64,000 nt of DNA from Rhodococcus marinonascens NBRC 14363 (GTDB lineage: Bacteria; Actinomycetota; Actinomycetes; Mycobacteriales; Mycobacteriaceae), in NCBI RefSeq assembly GCF_001894885.1, contig NZ_BCXB01000010.1, forward strand, positions 1-64,000, written 5' to 3'. The position numbers and the translations under genes were made by a program. The notes below the pieces were generated by a model, which ran no database searches, had not been told where the DNA came from, and was given only the letters and a program-made list of their open reading frames with translations. Positions 57,434 through 64,000 of the stretch are shown piece by piece (position 1 is the stretch's first letter; each line of letters begins with the position of its first letter).

Positions 57434-58347
57434 CGGAGAGAAAGATCGAAACGGTCGGTGCGGCGTATGGCGTCGGCGCCTACGTGATGTGGGGCGCGTT
57501 CCCGGCCTTCTTCGGCTTGCTCGGCCCTGCCGGACCGGGCGGGATCCTGGCCCACCGGATCGTGTGGACGCTGGCCCTCATGTTCGTCGTGCTCGCGGTG
57601 TCCGGTCGTATCGGCTCGCTGCGCGGACTAGGTGTGCGGACATGGCTGCTGGTTTCGGCCGCCTCGACAGCCATCGCGGTGAACTGGGGGACCTATGTCT
57701 ACGGGGTGACGTCCGGCCGAGTCATCGAGGCTGCGCTCGGCTACTTCATCAATCCCTTGGTAAGCGTCCTGCTCGGTGTGGTGATCTTCAGGGAACGACT
57801 CGTTCCGGTCCAGATCGTGGCCCTCGCACTCGCGGCGACGGCGGTGCTGGTGATCACCGTCGACTACGGTCATCCGCCGTATATCGCCCTCACGCTGGCC
57901 GCCTCGTTCGCGCTGTACGGCCTGTGCAAGAAGGTGATGCCGCTCGATCCGCGGACGAGTCTGACCGCCGAGGGAATCGTGGCCGCACCGATCGCGGTCG
58001 GCTACCTGGTGTTCCTGGCCTTCACGGGCGCCGGTACGTTCTTCGGCAACGGCTCTGGACACAGCCTGCTGCTGATGGCTGCGGGACCCGTGACTGCGCT
58101 GCCGCTCCTGCTGTTCGGGGCCGCGGCGCAGCGGGTGCCCTTGCGCACACTGGGCATGCTGCAGTACCTGACACCCGCGCTGCAGATGGTGTGGGGCATC
58201 GCAGTTCTCCACGAGGACATGCCTCCGTCGCGGTGGGTGGGATTTGCGCTGATCTGGATGGCGCTTCTGATCTTCAGTACCGACCTGCTGGTGCGGACCC
58301 GGCGAGAGAGGCGCACCGTCGACTCGACGCCGGCTCCCGTCCAGTAA
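57430..58347 (+). CDS. rarD: RarD-type EamA transporter
   Basis: 305 residues with ten predicted membrane helices arranged as two EamA halves. The RarD signature AAYGVGAYVMWGAFPAFFGLL, ILAHRIVWT, NWGTYVYGVTSGRVIEAALGYFINPLVSVLLG and LQYLTPALQMVWGIAVLHE are well conserved. The transported compound is unknown (drug/metabolite transporter superfamily). It overlaps the preceding gene by 4 bp. Confidence 0.9.
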   Translation: MTERKIETVGAAYGVGAYVMWGAFPAFFGLLGPAGPGGILAHRIVWTLALMFVVLAVSGRIGSLRGLGVRTWLLVSAASTAIAVNWGTYVYGVTSGRVIEAALGYFINPLVSVLLGVVIFRERLVPVQIVALALAATAVLVITVDYGHPPYIALTLAASFALYGLCKKVMPLDPRTSLTAEGIVAAPIAVGYLVFLAFTGAGTFFGNGSGHSLLLMAAGPVTALPLLLFGAAAQRVPLRTLGMLQYLTPALQMVWGIAVLHEDMPPSRWVGFALIWMALLIFSTDLLVRTRRERRTVDSTPAPVQ

Positions 58348-58449
58348 CTCCCGTCACGACTTCTCCGACACCGACCGTCGCCGAGAGGCGCTGTCGGTGA
58401 GAGGGCATACACTCGTGACGCTCCCAGACCTTCAGAGAGGCGCACGCAC

Positions 58450-61400
58450 GTGGCTGACTCGTTCGTACATCTGCACAACCACACCGAATATTCGATGCTC
58501 GACGGCGCGGCCAAGGTTGGCGCCATGTTCGAAGAAGCGGAGCGACTGGGCATGTCGGCGGTGGGTATGACCGACCACGGCAACATGTACGGCGCCAGCG
58601 AGTTCTACAACGTGGCGAAGAAACAGGGCATCAAGCCGATCATCGGCATCGAGGCGTATGTCGCGCCCGAGTCGCGCTTCAACACCAAACGTGTGCTCTG
58701 GGGTGACCGCGGTCAGAAATCCGACGATGTCTCCGGTAGCGGTGCGTACACCCACATGACGATGGTCGCGGAGAACACCACCGGCCTGCGCAATCTGTTC
58801 AAGCTGTCCTCGCTCGCGTCGATCGAGGGGCAACTCGGCAAGTGGGCGCGGATGGACGAAGAGCTCATCGCTGCCAATCACGAGGGCATCATCGCCACAA
58901 CCGGATGCCCGTCCGGCGAGATCCAGACGCGTCTGCGCCTCGGGCACGACCGCGAGGCACTCGAGGCTGCAGCCAAGTGGCAGGAGATCTGGGGTAAGGA
59001 CAACTTCTTTCTCGAACTGATGGACCACGGTCTGTCGATCGAACGCCGGGTCCGCGAAGGGCTGCTCGAGATCAGCAAGAAGCTCGAGATTCCTCCGCTC
59101 GCGACCAACGACTGCCATTACGTCACCAAGGAAGCCGCGGAGAACCACGAGGCGCTGCTCTGCATCCAGACCGGTAAGACGCTGTCCGACCCCACTCGCT
59201 TCAAGTTCGACGGCGACGGCTACTTTCTCAAGTCCGCGGCGGAGATGCGTGAGCTCTGGGACGACCAGGTGCCCGGCGCCTGCGACAGCACCTTACTGAT
59301 CGCCGAGCGCGTCCAGCCGTACGACGAAGTGTGGGAACACCGCGACCGGATGCCGATCTTCCCCGTTCCAGAGGGCGAGACGCAGGACACCTGGCTCCGT
59401 AAGGAGGTGCTGAGCGGTCTCGACCGGCGGTTCCCCGACGGACCGCCGCAGGACTACCTGGCCCGCGCCGACTACGAGATCGGCGTCATCCTCGAAATGG
59501 GATTCCCCGCATACTTCCTCGTCGTGGGTGATCTCATCAACCACGCCCGCGACGTCGGCATCCGTGTCGGCCCCGGTCGCGGCTCGGCCGCCGGTTCGCT
59601 CGTCGCTTACGCGATGGGTATCACCAACATCGACCCCATCCCGCATGGTCTGCTCTTCGAGCGGTTCCTGAACCCCGAGCGCGTATCCATGCCCGATATC
59701 GATATCGACTTCGATGATCGTCGTCGCGGCGAGATGGTGCGCTACGCGACGGACAAGTGGGGGAGCGACCGCGTCGCCCAGGTCATCACGTTCGGCACCA
59801 TCAAGACGAAGGCCGCAATCAAGGACTCCGCCCGAGTGCAGTTCGGCCAGCCGGGGTTCGCGATCGCCGACCAGATCACGAAGGCGCTGCCACCGCCGAT
59901 CATGGCCAAGGACATCTCGGTGTCCGGCATCACCGACCCGGACCACGAACGCTACAAGGAAGCGGTGGAGGTTCGCGCCCTCATCGACTCCAATCCGGAC
60001 GTCGCGAAGATCTACCAGACGGCCAAGGGCCTCGAAGGCCTGATCCGAAACGCCGGCGTCCACGCCTGCGCGGTGATCATGTCGTCCGAGCCGCTGATGG
60101 ACGCCATACCCGTGTGGAAGCGTGCCCAGGACGGTGCCATCATCACCGGCTGGGACTACCCGTCGTGCGAGGCCATCGGCCTGCTCAAGATGGACTTCCT
60201 CGGACTGCGGAACCTCACCGTCATCGGTGACGCCATCGACAACATCAAGGCCAACCGCGGTATTGATCTGGATCTGGACACCCTCCCACTCGACGATCCG
60301 GCCACCTACGATCTGCTCTCGCGCGGTGACACACTCGGTGTATTCCAACTCGACGGCAGCGCCATGCGCGATCTGCTCCGCCGCATGCAACCCACCGGCT
60401 TCGAGGACATCGTCGCGGTGCTCGCGCTGTACCGGCCCGGCCCGATGGGGATGAACGCGCACAACGACTACGCCGACCGCAAGAACGGGCGGCAAGAGGT
60501 CAAACCCATTCACCCGGAGCTCGAGGAACCCCTGAAGGAGATTCTGGCCGACACGTATGGCCTGATCGTCTACCAAGAGCAGATCATGCAGATCGCGCAG
60601 AAGGTGGCCGGGTACTCTCTCGGACAGGCCGACATTCTTCGCCGAGCCATGGGTAAGAAGAAACTGTCCGTTCTGGAGGAGGCCTATGCCGGCTTCCGTG
60701 AGGGCATGCTCACCAACGAATTCTCCGAGCCGGCTATCAAAGCACTGTGGGACACCATCCTGCCGTTCGCCGGGTACGCGTTCAACAAGTCGCACGCCGC
60801 CGGGTACGGACTGGTTTCGTTCTGGACCGGGTACCTCAAGGCCAATTATCCGTCCGAGTACATGGCCGGACTGCTCACGTCGGTCGGTGACGACAAGGAC
60901 AAGGCTGCGATCTACCTGGCCGACTGCCGCAGGATGGGGATCATAGTGCTCCCGCCCGACGTCAACGAATCGGAGGTCGACTTCGCTTCCGTCGGCGAGG
61001 ACATCCGGTTCGGTATGGGTGCCGTCCGCAACGTCGGCGCCAACGTCGTGAGCTCGATCATCAAGGCGCGTAGGGAGAAGTCCAAGTTCGTTGACTTCTC
61101 CGACTACCTGGGCAAGATCGATGCCGCGGCGTGCTCCAAGAAGGTCACCGAATCCCTGATCAAGGCGGGCGGTTTCGACTCGCTGGGCCACCCGCGCAAG
61201 GGTCTCCTGCTGGTCCACGCAGACGCCATCGACGCGGTGATGGGCACCAAGAAGGCGGAGTCGATCGGTCAATTCGACCTGTTCGGTGGCGCCGACGCCG
61301 ACGAGTCGATCGCCTCAGTGTTCAACGTGAAGATTCCAGAGGAGGAGTGGGACTCGAAGCACCGGTTGGCGTTGGAGCGGGAAATGCTGGGACTCTATGT

Positions 61401-61986
61401 CTCCGGGCACCCGCTGAACGGTGTCGAACACGTGCTGTCGGCGCAGTCCGATACCGCGATTGCGACGATCCTCGAGGGTGACATCAAAGACGGCACCCAG
61501 GTGACCGTCGGCGGCATCCTCGCCTCCGTGAACCGGAGGATCAACAAGAACGGCCTCACCTGGGCGTCCGCGCAACTCGAGGATCTAGCCGGTGGTATCG
61601 AGGTGTTGTTCTTCCCACAGGCCTACTCGGTCTACGGGATGGACGTCACGGAGGACTCCGTCGTGCTGGTCAAGGGACGTGTTTCGATTCGTGACGACAG
61701 GATCTCACTCATTGCCAACGACCTTGTGGTGCCCGATCTTTCGGCGGTGGGCGTCGCGAAGCCGCTGGCGGTGAGCCTGCCGCTGCGTCAGTGCACGAAG
61801 GACAAACTCGGGGCTCTGCGGCAGGTACTCACACGGCACCCGGGAACCTCCGACGTGCATGTGCGGTTGATCGGTGGAACCGAGGTCACCTTGTGGAAGG
61901 TCGACGACGTGCTGCGGGTAGAACCGTCGTCGGCGTTGATGGGTGACCTCAAGGCGCTACTGGGCCCCAGTTGCCTGTCCGTGTGA
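58450..61986 (+). CDS. dnaE1: DNA polymerase III alpha subunit DnaE1
   Basis: The 1178-residue replicative polymerase. The PHP domain begins [19 protein letters not shown] and retains [11 protein letters not shown]. The polymerase active site includes [16 protein letters not shown] and [39 protein letters not shown] lies in the fingers and an OB fold near the C-terminus follows. Length fits DnaE1 and not the shorter DnaE2. GTG 58450 has GAGAGG upstream. Confidence 0.97.
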   Translation: MADSFVHLHNHTEYSMLDGAAKVGAMFEEAERLGMSAVGMTDHGNMYGASEFYNVAKKQGIKPIIGIEAYVAPESRFNTKRVLWGDRGQKSDDVSGSGAYTHMTMVAENTTGLRNLFKLSSLASIEGQLGKWARMDEELIAANHEGIIATTGCPSGEIQTRLRLGHDREALEAAAKWQEIWGKDNFFLELMDHGLSIERRVREGLLEISKKLEIPPLATNDCHYVTKEAAENHEALLCIQTGKTLSDPTRFKFDGDGYFLKSAAEMRELWDDQVPGACDSTLLIAERVQPYDEVWEHRDRMPIFPVPEGETQDTWLRKEVLSGLDRRFPDGPPQDYLARADYEIGVILEMGFPAYFLVVGDLINHARDVGIRVGPGRGSAAGSLVAYAMGITNIDPIPHGLLFERFLNPERVSMPDIDIDFDDRRRGEMVRYATDKWGSDRVAQVITFGTIKTKAAIKDSARVQFGQPGFAIADQITKALPPPIMAKDISVSGITDPDHERYKEAVEVRALIDSNPDVAKIYQTAKGLEGLIRNAGVHACAVIMSSEPLMDAIPVWKRAQDGAIITGWDYPSCEAIGLLKMDFLGLRNLTVIGDAIDNIKANRGIDLDLDTLPLDDPATYDLLSRGDTLGVFQLDGSAMRDLLRRMQPTGFEDIVAVLALYRPGPMGMNAHNDYADRKNGRQEVKPIHPELEEPLKEILADTYGLIVYQEQIMQIAQKVAGYSLGQADILRRAMGKKKLSVLEEAYAGFREGMLTNEFSEPAIKALWDTILPFAGYAFNKSHAAGYGLVSFWTGYLKANYPSEYMAGLLTSVGDDKDKAAIYLADCRRMGIIVLPPDVNESEVDFASVGEDIRFGMGAVRNVGANVVSSIIKARREKSKFVDFSDYLGKIDAAACSKKVTESLIKAGGFDSLGHPRKGLLLVHADAIDAVMGTKKAESIGQFDLFGGADADESIASVFNVKIPEEEWDSKHRLALEREMLGLYVSGHPLNGVEHVLSAQSDTAIATILEGDIKDGTQVTVGGILASVNRRINKNGLTWASAQLEDLAGGIEVLFFPQAYSVYGMDVTEDSVVLVKGRVSIRDDRISLIANDLVVPDLSAVGVAKPLAVSLPLRQCTKDKLGALRQVLTRHPGTSDVHVRLIGGTEVTLWKVDDVLRVEPSSALMGDLKALLGPSCLSV

Positions 61987-62235
61987 CGGTTCGGCCTCGA
62001 GGTGGCCGGAAGGGCCGGAGGCGTAGAGGCGCCGCGCCCACCATACGACGACGGCTATGGCGGCGGCGGTGAGCACGGCCGCCTGCAACGTCTGGGTGAC
62101 AACGAGCACTAGCACGAAGGCCAGCAGGGCAACGCAGAGGGCCTCGAGTTTGTGGATGGGCCAGTCCGTACCTGCTATGTCGACCGTCCGGATAGCGTCG
62201 CCGTCGCGGCGCATCCCAATGCAATTAGTCGGCAT
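61957..62235 (-). CDS. Small membrane protein overlapping the dnaE1 3' end
   Basis: 92 residues with two adjoining membrane helices (about 33-70: [40 protein letters not shown]). ATG 62235 has GAGGTGA nine bases before it, a strong ribosome site. Its last 30 bp overlap the end of dnaE1 on the other strand. Function unknown. Confidence 0.65.
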   Translation of the reverse strand: MPTNCIGMRRDGDAIRTVDIAGTDWPIHKLEALCVALLAFVLVLVVTQTLQAAVLTAAAIAVVVWWARRLYASGPSGHLEAEPSHGQATGAQ

Positions 62236-62447
62236 CGCAGGTCACCTCATTGTCCGATGGCTGGGAACGCACACGCCCTCCCCATCTGATCAGGTTACTC
62301 GAAGACCTGAATTCGGCGCAACGAACAATTTGATGAGGGTCTAGTATTCCTACTCAATCGGCGAGTGGGTGGCGGGTTGTGCGGAACGTTCGGGGTGGCG
62401 ATCGCCCCGGCCAGTGCGCTCGACATTCAGTGGTGTTGACTGGAGGC

Positions 62448-62882
62448 ATGCCACTCACAGGTGAATATGAGCCCGGTTCGTTGAAATGGTCCGCAGACCA
62501 GGCCGACTTGATCGAATCCACTGATGGGGCGGAGGGGACGACACTGGCGGACATGCCCGTGATCTTGTTGACCACCCGCGGCGTGAAGTCCGGGAAGCTT
62601 CGCAAGATCCCGTTGATGCGCGTCGAACACGAGGGGGCGTACGCGATCGTCGCCTCCCTCGGCGGCGCCCCCAAGAATCCCGTCTGGTACTACAACGTGA
62701 AGGCCGAGCCGCTCGTCGAGTTGCGCGATGGGGCGTTGAAGCAGGACATGGTGGCCCGAGAGGTAACCGGCGACGAGAAGGCCAAATGGTGGGTACGCGC
62801 CGTCGCCGCGTACCCCGAATACGCCGAGTATCAGAAGAATACGGACCGGGTGATCCCCGTGTTCGTTCTCGAACCCGCATGA
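62448..62882 (+). CDS. Deazaflavin (F420)-dependent nitroreductase family protein (Rv1558-like)
   Basis: 144 residues. [59 protein letters not shown] and [10 protein letters not shown] are the hallmarks of the DDN family, which binds coenzyme F420. ATG 62448 agrees with the N-terminus of the mycobacterial homologue; GGAGG is only one base away, so initiation may not follow the usual pattern. Physiological substrate unknown; quinones are candidates in relatives. Confidence 0.88.
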   Translation: MPLTGEYEPGSLKWSADQADLIESTDGAEGTTLADMPVILLTTRGVKSGKLRKIPLMRVEHEGAYAIVASLGGAPKNPVWYYNVKAEPLVELRDGALKQDMVAREVTGDEKAKWWVRAVAAYPEYAEYQKNTDRVIPVFVLEPA

Positions 62883-63055
62883 CACCGGGTCCGGCATCAC
62901 CCTCTTCGCCGACACCGGCGCGAACCCGATGCTGACGAACGGCGGCGTGGCCGGGTGGTCGGCGAAATCGAACATATGTCGGCGACCGCCGCAATTCGAT
63001 CCGCCCGGCTGAACCCGGCTGGTACGTGATGGCGCGAGAGTGGGAATATGTTCGG

Positions 63056-64000
63056 GTGTCCACAACGCCCGATACCGCAGCCCAGAACATCACCTGTCCC
63101 CTCACTGTGGGCGAGATCGACGCGGCCATCGAGCGAATTTCCCACGTGATCGATGCGACCCCGCTGCAGCGGAATGAGCGACTGTCTGCTCTGACGGGCG
63201 CGAATGTCTACCTGAAGCGGGAGGACCTCCAGGTGGCCCGCTCGTACAAACTGCGCGGCGCCTATAACCTCATGGCCCAACTCGACGCTGAGGAGCGCAC
63301 GGCCGGAGTGGTGGCCGCCAGCGCAGGCAACCATGCGCAGGGCGTTGCGTTCGCCTGCCGTTCGATGGAGATCAGCGGCCGCATCTACGTTCCGTCGAAC
63401 ACTCCCAAGCAAAAGCGCGACCGCATCCGTGCGCACGGCGGCGAGTTCGTCGAACTGATCCTGACGGGGGAGACGTACGACGCTGCGGCCGCCGCCGCGG
63501 AGGCCGACGTCCGGCACACGGGCGCGACGATGGTTCCGCCGTTCGACGACGTCCGCACCGCTGCCGGGCAGGGCACCATCGCGGCCGAGATCCTCGCCCA
63601 ACTCGGCGCATCGCCCGACGCCGTCCTCGTTCCGGTCGGTGGCGGCGGATGCATCGCCGGCATCGCGACCTACCTGCGTGCCCGCGCGACCGGGACGGCC
63701 ATCGTGGGGGTCGAACCGACAGGCGCGGCGTCGATGACGGCGGCCCTGGTAGCCGGCGCACCCGTGACGCTGACAGAGATCGACCCCTTCGTCGACGGAG
63801 CGTCCGTGAGGCGAGTGGGCGACCTTCCCTACGCTGTCGCCTCCGCTCTGGGCGCCGAGGTGGTCTCGCACACCTCGCTGCTCCAGCCGAGCCGGTCGGC
63901 CACGATTCAACTCGACGCCGAGTCCTTCGTGATGACCAACCTCGACGAGGGTGCGCTCTGCACGACGATGCTCGAGCTGTATCAGAACGAGGGCATCATC
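63056..64000 (+). CDS. ilvA: Threonine dehydratase (partial, 3' end beyond the window)
   Basis: The first 315 residues of a fold-type II PLP enzyme that deaminates threonine to 2-oxobutyrate for isoleucine synthesis. The PLP lysine is K65 in SYKLRGAYN. ASAGNHAQGVAFACR and VPVGGGGCIAGIATYL (phosphate-binding glycine loop) are diagnostic. GTG 63056 follows GAATAT by six bases and is probably leaderless; ATG 63029 is an in-frame alternative. The regulatory C-terminal domain, if any, lies outside. Confidence 0.93.
   Translation, partial: MSTTPDTAAQNITCPLTVGEIDAAIERISHVIDATPLQRNERLSALTGANVYLKREDLQVARSYKLRGAYNLMAQLDAEERTAGVVAASAGNHAQGVAFACRSMEISGRIYVPSNTPKQKRDRIRAHGGEFVELILTGETYDAAAAAAEADVRHTGATMVPPFDDVRTAAGQGTIAAEILAQLGASPDAVLVPVGGGGCIAGIATYLRARATGTAIVGVEPTGAASMTAALVAGAPVTLTEIDPFVDGASVRRVGDLPYAVASALGAEVVSHTSLLQPSRSATIQLDAESFVMTNLDEGALCTTMLELYQNEGII

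Noticed and set aside
59293-61272. A 659-codon minus-strand open frame opposite dnaE1
   Set aside because: Val/Asp/Arg/Gly-biased antisense shadow without recognisable motifs.

Overview
This high-GC window reads as chromosomal core DNA of an actinomycete in the Mycobacteriales, most likely Rhodococcus. The evidence is GC-rich third positions, many GTG starts, a mycolate-type gene order and a meso-DAP type MurE. It also has a division cluster without ftsA or ddl but with sepF and wag31, plus an MptA lipoglycan mannosyltransferase and an actinobacterial ileS T-box. I cannot fix the species from sequence alone. I saw no tRNA, rRNA, CRISPR array, insertion sequence or prophage.

Layout. (1) 1-2382: a secreted protein of six tandem Ig-like domains. 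(2) 2769-13910: fadD (minus), then a plus-strand run of two SRPBCC-type proteins, an ArsA-like ATPase that appears to start at CTG, a Cys-motif protein, a ROK glucokinase, a PlsC-like acyltransferase, RNase AS and aroG. These are followed by pknL (minus) and its divergent small DNA-binding partner. The order matches the M. tuberculosis Rv2187-Rv2175c segment as I remember it. (3) 13915-24809: a carotenoid/isoprenoid block (crtB, mptA, crtI, crtE/idsA, a GT2 glycosyltransferase, lppM, cruF, a CrtO-like oxidoreductase) that also contains metF. (4) 24835-26780: a GNAT gene divergent from a HEPN-family gene across a perfect actinobacterial SOS box, then a DUF3040 membrane protein and a strong terminator. 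(5) 27179-47716: the dcw cluster (MraZ box, mraZ, rsmH, ftsL, ftsI, murE, murF, mraY, murD, ftsW, murG, murC, ftsQ, ftsZ, pgeF, yggS, sepF, yggT-like, wag31, small membrane protein), mostly joined by 4-bp start/stop overlaps. (6) 47751-64000: T-box/ileS, dinB, three lipoprotein genes (one frameshifted at a C8 tract), lspA, an RluD-type synthase, rarD, dnaE1, a small membrane gene, a deazaflavin-dependent reductase and the 5' part of ilvA. This part resembles M. tuberculosis Rv1536-Rv1559.

Functional picture. The dcw genes make lipid II, assemble the septum (FtsZ/SepF/FtsW/FtsI/FtsQ/FtsL) and direct polar growth (Wag31). PknL and Rv2175c-like, MptA, GGPP synthase and the carotenoid genes add envelope signalling and lipids. 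The most unusual signals are: the SOS box between the GNAT and HEPN genes; in-frame tandem repeats inside housekeeping genes, several with units that are themselves inverted repeats (ileS twice, an SRPBCC gene); the CTG start of the ArsA-like gene; a coding-like but frame-split stretch between mraZ and rsmH; and the C8-tract frameshift in a lipoprotein.
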